This document shows positions 51,136-59,665 of a DNA stretch of 64,000 nucleotides, in pieces. Source of the DNA: JAAXHF01 sp965242605 (lineage in GTDB: Bacteria > Desulfobacterota > Binatia > Bin18); assembly GCA_965242605.1 (NCBI GenBank), contig CBDESS010000004.1, positions 1 to 64,000 on the forward strand, written 5' to 3'. Position 1 is the stretch's first letter. Each line of letters opens with the position of its first letter. The position numbers and the translations under genes were made by a program. The notes beneath the pieces are model-generated. The model saw only the letters and a list, made by a program, of their open reading frames with translations. It ran no database searches and was not told where the DNA came from.

Positions 51136-52044
51136 ATGAGTAGGTTTGAGAGCATTGAGTACGAAGTCGAGCGAGGCCGGGCGCGTATCACCCTCAACCG
51201 CCCGGAAAAGCTCAACGCCCTGTCCCTGAAGCTTCAGGCCGAGCTGAACGAAGCGCTGTGGGAGGCCGATAACAATACGGAGGTGCACTGCGTCATCCTG
51301 CGCGGGGCCGGGCGTGCCTTCTCAGCCGGCTATGATCTATCCGGGGCCGATAGCAAGCTGGCGGTGTCGCGGCTGGAGTCCGACCAAAACCGCTATCGTG
51401 GCTCCCGCAGCATCGACGACGACGCCTGGCAGCTTGAGCGCGCCCAGCGCTACCGCATGGCCCTGTTTGACATGCACAAGCCGACCATCGCCCAGGTCCA
51501 CGGCTATTGTCTGGCCGGCGGCACCGATGTCGCCCTGCTGTGCGATATGATTATTGCCGCCGAAGACGCGACCTTTGCCTTTCCGCCGGCCCGCGACCTT
51601 GGCGCTCTGCCGACCAACTTCTGGCTTTATCACGTCGGGCCGCAGTGGGCCAAACGGCTGATGCTGACCGGCGACTCGATCACCGGCACCGAGGCGCAGG
51701 ACATTGGTCTGGTTCTGAAGGCCGTGCCGGCCGAGCGGTTGGCCGCCGAGGTTGAGCAGCTGGCCGACCGCCTGTGCCAGATTGACCCCGACCTGCTCAG
51801 CACCAACAAGCGCATCATCAACCTCGGCCTCGAACTGATGGGTGCCCGCACCCTCCAGCGTCTGGCCGCGGAGAACGATGTACGCGGTCACAACACCCGG
51901 GCGGCACGAGACTATGTGCAGTCGGTCAAAGACAAGGGTCTGCGCGAAACGCTGCGCGCCCGGGACGCCAAGTTCGGCGACGGCCGGGCGCGTGTTCACG
52001 GTCCCGAAACTCGAGATGAGAAAGGCCGTCTGGTTGACCCCTAG
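51136..52044 (+). CDS. Enoyl-CoA hydratase/isomerase family protein
   Basis: This 302-aa crotonase has ARITLNRPEKLNALSLKLQA at the start, the oxyanion segment ILRGAGRAFSAGYDLSGADS (~55-74) and AQVHGYCLAGGTDVALLCDM (~119-138). PARDLGALPTNFWLYHVGPQ replaces the usual catalytic glutamate loop, and the expected G-x-x-P/E acids are not obvious, so its chemistry may differ from simple hydration. The C-terminal helices are ~30 residues longer than average and end DEKGRLVDP. ATG 51136 follows AGGAGGAGC. The in-frame upstream ATG at 50974 lacks a ribosome site. It may replace the dead paralogue at 48530. Confidence 0.88.
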   Translation: MSRFESIEYEVERGRARITLNRPEKLNALSLKLQAELNEALWEADNNTEVHCVILRGAGRAFSAGYDLSGADSKLAVSRLESDQNRYRGSRSIDDDAWQLERAQRYRMALFDMHKPTIAQVHGYCLAGGTDVALLCDMIIAAEDATFAFPPARDLGALPTNFWLYHVGPQWAKRLMLTGDSITGTEAQDIGLVLKAVPAERLAAEVEQLADRLCQIDPDLLSTNKRIINLGLELMGARTLQRLAAENDVRGHNTRAARDYVQSVKDKGLRETLRARDAKFGDGRARVHGPETRDEKGRLVDP

Positions 52045-52164
52045 ACTACTCGGGCGGGCCTGGTACGTCCTGGCCCGCCCGGAAATTTTCGTCCTTTCGG
52101 CATCGCAGAAGGTTTTGAGTTGCTGGCGGAATCGGCGGGGTACCATCCAAGGGGAGGAAAGCAT

Positions 52165-52365
52165 ATGTCGAGGTTTGTCACGGGCTTGATCGTGGGCCTG
52201 TTCCTGGGCGCGGCCGTTCCGGTGCTCGCTTACTACACCAGTTATACAAACGTATCAGAACTGACGGCTGGCGACCTGGAAAGAATCATGGAGAGCGCCA
52301 TAGAAGACGCGCTAGGCTCCTGTTCCATACGGCTGTCTGGAGACCGGGGGCGCTTCTCCTGCTGA
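52165..52365 (+). CDS. Small putative exported or membrane-anchored protein
   Basis: This 66-aa frame starts at ATG 52165 behind GGGGAGGA. An N-terminal hydrophobic segment (FVTGLIVGLFLGAAVPVLAY) could be a signal peptide or anchor, followed by a soluble stretch (TAGDLERIMESAIEDALGS) and a Cys-containing tail. No family is recognised. It stands alone between the hydratase and NTF2-like genes on the same strand. Confidence 0.55.
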   Translation: MSRFVTGLIVGLFLGAAVPVLAYYTSYTNVSELTAGDLERIMESAIEDALGSCSIRLSGDRGRFSC

Positions 52366-52467
52366 CGAGTCCGAAACAGGAACGAGCGAGAGAAGGCCGG
52401 TCTGTTCGCTCAGATTCCCGCACGGTTCTACACTCCGGCCGGCACCCCCCATGAACAGGAGGACCGT

Positions 52468-52896
52468 ATGACTGAGGCAAGCGCAATCGTTCAGGAAATT
52501 GAGGCCGCCTATCGCCACTATATTGCGGTCTTCAACCGCGAGGATGCGGGCGCCTTGGTCGGCTGCTACGCCCACCCACACGTCATGCTCAGCGGCGGGC
52601 AGGGTCTGACCGGCGTCCAGACCGAGGCCGAGCACCATACGGTCTATCACAACATTATGGCGGGTCTGCGTGCCAGCGAGTGGGGACGCAGCGATGTTGA
52701 CGCGCTCCAGGTCTTTCCCTATTCCGAGTCGCTGGCCCAGATAGTGGCCGATGTGACCCGCTACAAACGGGACGGTTCGGTTCTGGAGAAACTGCGGGCC
52801 ACATATATGTACCGTCGGGATGCGGAGAGCTGGAAGATTGTGTCGCTGGCCCTCATTGAAGCGCCGTTCTCAGGGCCGGGAGGAAAACCGCGATGA
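52468..52896 (+). CDS. SnoaL/NTF2-like family protein
   Basis: This 142-aa protein has the cone-shaped NTF2-like fold pattern. Helix SAIVQEIEAAYRHYIAVFNR is followed by EDAGALVGCYAHPHVMLSGG, and the last strands carry KLRATYMYRRDAESWKIVSL. Members are lyases, isomerases or ligand-binding proteins with few conserved residues, so function is open. GGAGGAC precedes ATG 52468. Its stop overlaps the CaiB gene start (ATGA at 52893-52896), so the two proteins are made together and may act on the same CoA-linked substrate. Confidence 0.78.
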   Translation: MTEASAIVQEIEAAYRHYIAVFNREDAGALVGCYAHPHVMLSGGQGLTGVQTEAEHHTVYHNIMAGLRASEWGRSDVDALQVFPYSESLAQIVADVTRYKRDGSVLEKLRATYMYRRDAESWKIVSLALIEAPFSGPGGKPR

Positions 52897-54113
52897 CTCA
52901 ACCGAAGCATGTGCTGGAGGGCTATAAGGTCTTGGACTTCTCGCAGATTGTGGCAGGGCCGACCTGCACCTTGATGATGGCCGAAATGGGGGCCGAGGTC
53001 ATCAAGGTTGAGCTGGCCCCAGCCGGCGACGGCGCGCGCCTCGGCCCGGTCGTGGTTAACGGCCGCAGCGGGTATTTTGTCCAGCATAACCGCGGCAAGA
53101 AGGACTTGTGCCTGGACGCCAAAACGCCCGAGGGGCTCCATATCCTCAAAGGGCTGGTCAAGAAGGTTGATGTCCTGGTGGAGAACTATGCCCCGGGCGT
53201 GATCGGCCGTCTGGGCCTCGCCTATGAGGTGGTCAGCGCGCTCAATCCGGGCCTGGTGATGTGTTCGATCTCGGCCTTTGGCCAGACCGGACCGCTTGCC
53301 CATGAACCGGGCTTTGACTGGGTAGGAGCGGCCTACTCGGGCATTACCTCAATGGGGGGCGAACAAGACGGCTCGCCCATGTTCCCGATGGTGGCTATGG
53401 GCGACGTGTCAACCGGCGCACACGCCATGGGCGCAATCTGCTCCGCCCTGCTCTACCGGGAGCGCACAGGCCGCGGGCAGCACCTCGACCTGTCGCTGCT
53501 TGACACCTACGCCCATTACCACGAGGCCAGCTTCCAGATGTACAGTCTGAGCAAGGGCGCGATCAGTCCGACCCGCTCCGGGGCGCACTCGTGGTACGCC
53601 AGCCCGGCGGGGGTCTTCAGGGGCCGCGAGCGCTACCTGATCCTCATTGCCCCCCTGGAGCAGCACTGGTCGAAGTTGTGCGAGGCAATGGGCCGAGCGG
53701 ACTTGGCCCGCGACCCACGCTTTACCGATAACGCGGCCCGGATGAACAATCTGGAGGCCCTGGTGGAGATCATTGAGGGCTGGATTCGCTCCCAGCCAAG
53801 CGACGACGCGGCGATTGAGATACTGAAGGCGCATCATGTACCGGTCGCGCCGATTCTGTCCGTGCCCGAGGCACTCCAGCATCCCCACCTGCGTCAGCGC
53901 GGAACCGTGCGGACGGTACATGACCGGCTGCTCGGCGGCCTCGAAGTGCCGGGATTTGCCCTGCGCTTTTCGGACTTTCCGACGCCTCTGGAGCTCCAAG
54001 CCCCGCTGCTGGGCGAGCATAACGCCGAACTCCTGACCGAGTGGCTCGGCTATACCCCGGATGAGGTCCGGGCCCTGGAGCGCAGAGGCATTCTGCACAG
54101 CGGCCCGGCCTGA
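52893..54113 (+). CDS. CaiB/BaiF CoA-transferase family protein
   Basis: This 406-aa class III CoA-transferase starts with GYKVLDFSQIVAGPTCTLMM (~9-28), then AEMGAEVIKVELAPAGDGAR. NRGKKDLCLDAKTPEGL follows, then DVLVENYAPGVIGRLGL (~102-118). The nucleophilic aspartate region is in TGRGQHLDLSLLDTYAHYHE (~190-209). It would move CoA between carboxylic acids. It is translationally coupled to the NTF2-like gene and follows the crotonase gene on the same strand, fitting a CoA-ester degradation route. Confidence 0.93.
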   Translation: MTQPKHVLEGYKVLDFSQIVAGPTCTLMMAEMGAEVIKVELAPAGDGARLGPVVVNGRSGYFVQHNRGKKDLCLDAKTPEGLHILKGLVKKVDVLVENYAPGVIGRLGLAYEVVSALNPGLVMCSISAFGQTGPLAHEPGFDWVGAAYSGITSMGGEQDGSPMFPMVAMGDVSTGAHAMGAICSALLYRERTGRGQHLDLSLLDTYAHYHEASFQMYSLSKGAISPTRSGAHSWYASPAGVFRGRERYLILIAPLEQHWSKLCEAMGRADLARDPRFTDNAARMNNLEALVEIIEGWIRSQPSDDAAIEILKAHHVPVAPILSVPEALQHPHLRQRGTVRTVHDRLLGGLEVPGFALRFSDFPTPLELQAPLLGEHNAELLTEWLGYTPDEVRALERRGILHSGPA

Positions 54114-54345
54114 GCCTGGGAAGACCAGCCCAGGCCCGAAGGTCTCGCGCTGTCTCCCAGCTTGTCTGCCAGTCGCACGCCGCGGCTTCGGCCTGGAAAT
54201 CTTTGAAGCGGCCTGCACTCTCTCCTTTGCGGCTCGCCGCCACGGCAGCTCTTGTCCACCAGACACCGAGCCGGAGGCGCTTGCCTGACAGCAGCTTTCA
54301 GTGTAGCCAGAGAAGAGGCCAGAGCGAGCCAGCATGGAGGGAGAG

Positions 54346-54762
54346 ATGTCGGAACTGAACAAGTATAATCAGCAGGTGATTGCAGAGTTTCGGGCCAACC
54401 AGGGCAAGGTCGGCGGCCAGATGGAGAATATGCCGGTGGTGCTGCTGACCATGACCGGGGCCAAGAGCGGCAGAACGATCACCAAGCCGCTGGTGTATAC
54501 GACCGACAGGGAGCGCATTGTCGTCATCGCCTCCTTCGCCGGAGCGCCCCATCACCCTGCCTGGTATCATAACCTGGTCGCTAACCCCGAGGTCACGCTT
54601 GAGATCGGCAGCGAGCGCTTTCGGGCCAGGGCAGAGGTGACGATCGGCGAAGAGCGCCAGCGGCTGTTTGACCGCCAAGCCGAGCACATGCCGATTTTTC
54701 ACGACTACCAGAAAAAAACCACCCGCCAGATTCCGGTCGTGGTGTTCAAGCGGCTTGACTGA
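54346..54762 (+). CDS. Deazaflavin (F420)-dependent nitroreductase, DDN-like
   Basis: This 138-aa split-barrel protein has VVLLTMTGAKSGRTITKPLV (~28-47), with the T-x-G-x-K/R-S-G-R pattern of F420-binding DDN proteins. VIASFAGAPHHPAWYHNLVA (~62-81) and NPEVTLEIGSERF follow, and it ends with QIPVVVFKRLD. The motif is diagnostic of F420-dependent quinone/nitro reductases. I prefer ATG 54346, which has GGAGGGAG at good spacing; ATG 54334 is the alternative. It supports F420 use by this organism together with the LLM proteins. Confidence 0.88.
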   Translation: MSELNKYNQQVIAEFRANQGKVGGQMENMPVVLLTMTGAKSGRTITKPLVYTTDRERIVVIASFAGAPHHPAWYHNLVANPEVTLEIGSERFRARAEVTIGEERQRLFDRQAEHMPIFHDYQKKTTRQIPVVVFKRLD

Positions 54763-54791
54763 CCCGAGCCGTGCGTTGGGACTGCTGAGGC

Positions 54792-56540
54792 TCAGTCGAA
54801 GAGGGGCCGCTGCCGGCTTCGCTTCGCACCGCTCCGGTCTGCGGTCCGGTTCTCGGTCATGCCGGTTGTGCGGGCGGCGGCGCACACCTCTCCCCAGCCG
54901 ATGAAATAGTCATCAAAGTAGTGGATCGGATAGCGGCTGAGGCGTTTGACCTCGGCCCGGGTTGGAAGCCGGCCCAAGTGCCGGGCAATGTTCCTGACCT
55001 CTAATTGCAAGACTTTCTTTGAGACCTGGTAATCAATAGCGCCGATCCGACGGACCCGGCTGTTCTTCGCCTGAAGGTTTCGGGTCGCCTTGGCAAAAGG
55101 GTCTTCCCCTTGTCGCAAGGTTTCGTGTCGGCTCAGGGCGAGTTGGTGATAATTCTCCGATACCTCAATGCCGATAAACTTCCGTCCCAACTGCTCAGCG
55201 CACAGCGAGGTCGTACCAGCCCCGTTAAACGGGTCCAGCACGCTTTCCCCCTCAAAGGTGAGCAGGGCTATGAGGCGGCGCATCAGAGCAGGTGGGAGCT
55301 GGCAGGGATGGTCAACCCGGCGGGCATTATGCTTAAGCCGGTGAATATCCCACCACAGGTCGCTTATGTTCTCCCGGTCGGCGAGGCGGAGCCGGCGGCG
55401 ATCCTTCACACAGTTGGCGCGCAGGCAGTACCATTCCTTAAGAGAGCTCAGCGCCGTCTGGGTCTTCTGCTCATTGTTTTGCAGTCCAGGCAGAGGTCGG
55501 GGCGGTCCCTTTGAGCAGCACAGGATGGCGTAGTGAGCCGGCATGATCTTACGCACCGGCAGGCTGAGCCCCTCCCAGGCGATCCAATTCTGAAAGGCGA
55601 GACGATTCTTGAGATACAGAAAATGCCGAACCGCCCACTGGGGGATATTCAGGATGGCACAAGTCCTTCCCGGCTTCAGCACCCGCGCCAATTCGGCCAG
55701 CCAGCGGTCGCACCAGGCAAAATACTCCCGCGCATCGTCCCAGGTATCGTACCGCTTGGCGATATTGTAGGGAGGATCAGCAAAGCAGAAATCAATGCTG
55801 TTCGACGCTATGGACGCCAAGAGGTCTAGGCTGTCTCCGTTGATCAGGCTTGACGACTGGAGCGAGGGGCCGGCACCGTCGTCGCTGAGCAATTGAACGG
55901 CTGATCTTGTGGAGCGGAGGCTTTGGACCGCTGTGAGGTCAAGGACATGCAGGCTTGTGTAGGGGGCAAGCCCAAAGACATCGCTCAGTCGGCCTGCAAT
56001 CTGGTCCGCCTCAGCGTCGGGAGCCCAGTCAATATCCCGCCAGACATCCGACATGAGCGTCCCGTACTCGTGGTAGGTGTGCTTTTTCCCGCCATAGTCC
56101 TTTGTCGTCTTGTCACACGCCGGGTAGTAGGTGTAGGCGATGCGCGTCTTGGTGTGCCGCAGGGGTGTGGGGTACTTCGTCAGGACGAGCAGGGCTGCGT
56201 GATGCTCTGGGAGCCGGCCGGGGTTGGCGACAGGCTCTCCGAGCTTTATGGCGACCCATAACTGAAAATGCAGCACATCCGTCACCTGCATCAGAGTGGT
56301 GGCGGCATCCACTGGTGTCGTGAGGAGACACAGCACGGAATCATCGGGCAGCAGGCCGGCAAACCTGTGGAGATGCTTGAACCAAGCCCTGTCAGTTTCG
56401 CTGTCGGCCAGCGAGCGTCCATACGGCAGGATGAATAGCCATACAGCGGGGTGTCTGTCGGGGGCGGGGAGTTGGCCGAGGTCCTGCAAGGACAGCCTGA
56501 CGACGCACAGCGGCCTCACTCCTTCGGACTGGTGGGCCAT
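54792..56540 (-). CDS. DNA methyltransferase (beta-class, N4-C or N6-A) with a duplicated N-terminal domain
   Basis: This 582-aa protein has its catalytic core in the C-terminal half: SSSLINGDSLDLLASIASNS, motif IV FADPPYNIAKRYD (~255), then motif I SVLDPFNGAGTTSLCAEQLG (~455). That order is typical of beta-class enzymes. The first ~200 residues seem to be a degenerate copy of part of it. FQLWVAIKL, PEHHAALLVLTK and TLMSDVWRDIDW parallel FQNWIAWEG, PAHYAILCCSKG and ISDLWWDIH, but no DPPY or motif I is present. A basic C-terminal tail (KRLSRYPIHYFDDYFIGWGE) looks DNA-binding. ATG 56540 lies one base after the stop of the upstream gene, which is the likely restriction enzyme. Confidence 0.82.
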   Translation of the reverse strand: MAHQSEGVRPLCVVRLSLQDLGQLPAPDRHPAVWLFILPYGRSLADSETDRAWFKHLHRFAGLLPDDSVLCLLTTPVDAATTLMQVTDVLHFQLWVAIKLGEPVANPGRLPEHHAALLVLTKYPTPLRHTKTRIAYTYYPACDKTTKDYGGKKHTYHEYGTLMSDVWRDIDWAPDAEADQIAGRLSDVFGLAPYTSLHVLDLTAVQSLRSTRSAVQLLSDDGAGPSLQSSSLINGDSLDLLASIASNSIDFCFADPPYNIAKRYDTWDDAREYFAWCDRWLAELARVLKPGRTCAILNIPQWAVRHFLYLKNRLAFQNWIAWEGLSLPVRKIMPAHYAILCCSKGPPRPLPGLQNNEQKTQTALSSLKEWYCLRANCVKDRRRLRLADRENISDLWWDIHRLKHNARRVDHPCQLPPALMRRLIALLTFEGESVLDPFNGAGTTSLCAEQLGRKFIGIEVSENYHQLALSRHETLRQGEDPFAKATRNLQAKNSRVRRIGAIDYQVSKKVLQLEVRNIARHLGRLPTRAEVKRLSRYPIHYFDDYFIGWGEVCAAARTTGMTENRTADRSGAKRSRQRPLFD

Positions 56541-56541
56541 G

Positions 56542-57393
56542 TCAGTGCCCCGCTCCAAACTCTCGCAGATATTCGGCCAGAGCGTCAAGTTCGGTGTCAC
56601 GGAATGTCACCACGTTCTGGCTGATACCAGAAATCCTTGTCCGGGAGAAATCCCACCCGTGAAGACAGCACTTGAGACATTCGCGCACATAAGACTGGGC
56701 CAATTGATCCATAGTGTTGGCAGTGGCCCCGCCGGTAATCTCGGTGTCTGCCTGGCGTATCCGCCGGGCCAATTGGCCCATAGTGTTGGCAGTGGCCCCG
56801 CCGGTAATCCTGCTCACATGAATATAGCGTTGCCGCACAAAGGTGTCTAACTCGCTCTTATTCCCAAGCATCGTACCAATGCAGCACCTCTGGAATACGT
56901 CGTCTGGTCTGTCGAGATTTGTCGCAGCACCCCCGTGCAGAAGGACCATAGCCACATCCTGCATTTCCCGTGTGAGTTGTTCAGCGTTTACGAGCCTCGT
57001 CCCATCAACTGCCAGATTACGATTTGTCCATTTCATATCCGTACTGAGCGACTGGAACCGATAGGAACATCTGCTGCCGCGCCAGATGAAACTCATGACT
57101 CGCTCAGGAAAAAAATTCTCAATTTCCCTCCCTATACACTGTAAGAGTTCGCCTCCAATGTCTGTGAGCACCATGAGATGCTTGAGAAAAAGATTCCCCG
57201 CCATCCCCGATGTAGCGTCTAGTACCGATATCCACGAAGTAGGCGACGAATCGGCTACATACAGGATGCCTATGAATTTCTCCTGGCTGTCAATGAGGCG
57301 TGGTATGACGCTGCTCTGCTGAGACCGATCTGTAAGGCTGTCAGGCCAGAATTTGACGGCCCTTGCCTCAAGATCACCCAAAGAGCGCGACAT
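56542..57393 (-). CDS. Unrecognised protein, probable type II restriction endonuclease
   Basis: This 283-aa protein ends one base before the methyltransferase ATG. That position and size suggest the cognate restriction enzyme, but I recognise no family and no sure PD-(D/E)xK site. Visible features are SQEKFIGILYVADSSPTSWI, SGMAGNLFLKHLMVLTDIGG and VMSFIWRGSRCSYRFQSLST. A C-terminal FRDTELDALAEYLREFGAGH ends it. Residues ~197-240 contain a near-perfect tandem repeat of 23 residues (ITGGATANTM twice) from a 69-bp DNA duplication, which may alter or disable it. Start ATG 57393 lacks a strong ribosome site. Confidence 0.5.
   Translation of the reverse strand: MSRSLGDLEARAVKFWPDSLTDRSQQSSVIPRLIDSQEKFIGILYVADSSPTSWISVLDATSGMAGNLFLKHLMVLTDIGGELLQCIGREIENFFPERVMSFIWRGSRCSYRFQSLSTDMKWTNRNLAVDGTRLVNAEQLTREMQDVAMVLLHGGAATNLDRPDDVFQRCCIGTMLGNKSELDTFVRQRYIHVSRITGGATANTMGQLARRIRQADTEITGGATANTMDQLAQSYVRECLKCCLHGWDFSRTRISGISQNVVTFRDTELDALAEYLREFGAGH
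56697..56809 (-). repeat. 69-bp-period direct duplication inside the probable restriction gene
   Basis: Two 44-bp copies (56697-56740 and 56766-56809) differ at two adjacent bases only (GATCC versus GGCCC). They sit at a 69-bp period, equal to 23 codons, so the reading frame is kept. Confidence 0.88.
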
Positions 57394-57407
57394 GGATATT
57401 CAGCCTG

Positions 57408-57436
57408 GCAAAACCCCACGCTCCTGTGGAGCGTGG
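57408..57436 (-). terminator. Rho-independent terminator after the EthD gene
   Basis: On the minus strand CCACGCTCC-ACA-GGAGCGTGG forms a perfect 9-bp stem, followed by GGTTTTG. It lies just downstream of the EthD stop at 57445 and upstream of the next minus-strand gene start at 57393, insulating the R-M pair. Confidence 0.7.
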
Positions 57437-57444
57437 TCATGTGC

Positions 57445-58227
57445 CTATCTGCGATCGATAAACACCCGCTCTTTGGCGACCCACATGGCCGAGCGCGGAA
57501 AGTCGATGAAGTGGGACTCGTCCTCAACCGCAACTTGCATGGCCTGCCGACCCTCCGGCGTGGTCCCGACCGCGGTCAGGTCAACCCGGTCAAACCAGGC
57601 CTCGGCATGGCCGGTGTAGGGCGCAACCGTCGTCCCCCGGCTGACCCGGAGTTGATCTTCAATCTCATCCTCGAAGCGGTGGACTTGCAGGTAGCGTTTC
57701 ATCCGCATCCCCGATGCCACGCCCCGAATCAGCGGACCGTGGTTGGTGCGCCAGTAGAGCTGGGCTTCGTCAAGACTGAGGGTGTCCTGGTGACGCAGAC
57801 AGAAGAACAGCTTTAGCAAACCGCTGTTTTCCCGCGCGACTACCTCTTCTGGAATCGGGTTGACCTGGGGATATTCATAGGCCAGCCACAGCGGGGATTG
57901 GGCCAAGTCGATGAACCGCGCCTCGTCCTTGACCAACTCCTGAGCCGCGGCGCGGCCCGCCTCGGTCCTGGAGGCGTTGACCAGGGTCTCACGGTTAGTC
58001 CACCACACTTCCGCCACTCCGTCATAGACCGGCTCCATACCGCCCCGCGCTTCTGCCAGCTGGTCGTTTATCGGATCGTTGAGCGTGTGGACCTGTACAT
58101 AGCGGTGTATGGCCAAGTCGGTGGCGCGCCTGGCTACCAAGGGACCATGCACCTCACGCCAGTAGCGTTGAAATTCGGCGCGCGACATGTTGGGTTTGCG
58201 ATGGAGGACAAACGTTAAACGAATCAT
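57445..58227 (-). CDS. Tandem EthD-domain protein
   Basis: This 260-aa protein is built of two EthD (dimeric alpha/beta barrel) domains. The first has IRLTFVLHRKPNMSRAEFQR then YWREVHGPLV (~28-37). The second has LLKLFFCLRHQDTLSLDEAQ then YWRTNHGPLI (~155-165). Each has its own F-I-D-L/F near the end (DEARFIDLAQSP, DESHFIDFPRSA). The duplication would give an intramolecular version of the usual dimer. EthD proteins are linked with ether/hydrocarbon degradation but have no firm chemistry. Start ATG 58227 has GGAGG upstream; the longer frame from 58266 begins with an arginine-rich stretch. Confidence 0.87.
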   Translation of the reverse strand: MIRLTFVLHRKPNMSRAEFQRYWREVHGPLVARRATDLAIHRYVQVHTLNDPINDQLAEARGGMEPVYDGVAEVWWTNRETLVNASRTEAGRAAAQELVKDEARFIDLAQSPLWLAYEYPQVNPIPEEVVARENSGLLKLFFCLRHQDTLSLDEAQLYWRTNHGPLIRGVASGMRMKRYLQVHRFEDEIEDQLRVSRGTTVAPYTGHAEAWFDRVDLTAVGTTPEGRQAMQVAVEDESHFIDFPRSAMWVAKERVFIDRR

Positions 58228-58384
58228 GCTAAGCCTCCTTCTCCTGGGCGATCTTGCTGGGCACAATCAGGTCGATGCCGTATGGCTTGCCATCAAGTGT
58301 GATTGTCAATCCGGCGCAACGCTTCTTCCACACGGTCGAGCCACCGCGCCAAAGACCCCCATGCCGCGGATGTCTCTCCGTATC

Positions 58385-59236
58385 TTAGACAAACCTGCGC
58401 GACCTGCGGGGCCGACGGCCGAGCGCAAATTCCGGCGGTCGCAGACCAATCTCTTGGTCGGCCGCAACCGGTGGTGTGAAGTAGCCCAGGGCATAATTCA
58501 TCATCGTATAGCCGAGCAGCTCTTGGAGTTCCGGGGAGAAATCTTTGGCCAGTTCCGGCGGACAAGACAGGTACTGGTTTTCTTCTTGCCGCAGCCAGCC
58601 CAGAGAATAGGTGATGTTCAGCCCCACCCGGTCGGCGGGGCTGGTATTTGCGCCGCCAGCGTGAATGACCGTCCCGGAATACACCAGGACTGAGCCTGGT
58701 GACATTTCGGCATAGGTAATTTCAGCGGGGGTCGCCTCGCGCTCCTTGGGCCAGCCGGCGCTGCCCGGCACAAGCTGGGTCGCTCCGTTCTCTCGGGTGA
58801 ACTCGGTCAGCGCCCACAGGGTGTTGAGCTGTGGCTCAAGGCCCTGCAAATACTCGCCCCACACCAGCCGGTCGCGGTGTAACAACTGTTTGGGCTGGCC
58901 CGGCATGAGGCGGATGACCTGGGCCAGATGGAGCTGATAGCGATTGCAGTTGGGCAACAGAAACTCATCACACACGCCCAGAATCGTGTCCTGGGTGACG
59001 AGCGCACGACACGCCGCGGAGCGGGCAATCAGCGCCCCGGTCCGCGTGGTCTGGTGGCCGGAGAATTCGTCCCGACCAACCGGAGTGCCCGCGATAAAGG
59101 GCATCAGTTCATCAAGTGTGGCTTGGGCCTGCTGGCGACCGATCGCACTTTCAACGATCACCGCGCCGTCACGGACTAGCGACGCAGTGATATCCTGGGG
59201 GGAAGCCGCGGCGGGTAAGCGAGTCAGGGCTTGCAT
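58385..59236 (-). CDS. Phytanoyl-CoA dioxygenase family protein
   Basis: This 283-aa iron/2-oxoglutarate oxygenase has the H-x-D ligand pair in PKQLLHRDRLVWGEY (~130) and the distal histidine in SGTVIHAGGANTS (~200). R-V-G-L-N-I-T-Y-S carries the 2-oxoglutarate arginine ~10 residues later. ITASLVRDGAVIVESAIGRQ and QLVPGSAGWPKEREATP are family elements. It likely hydroxylates a small hydrophobic substrate. ATG 59236 follows GAGGAGAAC; an earlier start at 59284 adds 16 residues without a better site. It has a divergent gap to the type I-like remnant. Confidence 0.88.
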   Translation of the reverse strand: MQALTRLPAAASPQDITASLVRDGAVIVESAIGRQQAQATLDELMPFIAGTPVGRDEFSGHQTTRTGALIARSAACRALVTQDTILGVCDEFLLPNCNRYQLHLAQVIRLMPGQPKQLLHRDRLVWGEYLQGLEPQLNTLWALTEFTRENGATQLVPGSAGWPKEREATPAEITYAEMSPGSVLVYSGTVIHAGGANTSPADRVGLNITYSLGWLRQEENQYLSCPPELAKDFSPELQELLGYTMMNYALGYFTPPVAADQEIGLRPPEFALGRRPRRSRRFV

Positions 59237-59665
59237 GGCAATGTTCTCCTCTTCTGCGATCCTTCCACTTTGTGCCGTTTGCAACTCCGAGGTTCCTCGC
59301 GGCGTCTGGAGTCAAGATATAGGCCGGTGCCAGCACCAAAAGGGCGAGGGTGACGACGTTGCCCATTTTGCCGAGCAGGGCTGGGGGACAGGTCAAGGTA
59401 GTACATATCAGACTTGAGTTCGTCGCGTTTGTCGTCTACAAGGATAGCAAAGTTCGCTAGGTGCAGACATACAGTCCACACGCAGAGGAGGCAATAGGCT
59501 GCGACTCGGACTCGTCAGCGGCTACTCAGGCCCAAAGATGTACGAAACCCTGGGAGGTTATCCTCAGGGGCCGAACGGCTGGGCTTTGACTCGGGCTGGA
59601 CTGGCGAGGTGTGGAGGAAAGCCGCATGAAGCATCCACGGGTCAACCATCCCCCGCTGCCCACCT
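59237..59665. other. 429-bp intergenic region
   Basis: No convincing gene. It should contain the promoter of the phytanoyl-CoA dioxygenase gene (minus). On the + strand GGAGGAAAG near 59614 precedes ATG 59626, opening a frame out of phase with the methylase. Nothing else recognised. Confidence 0.4.
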
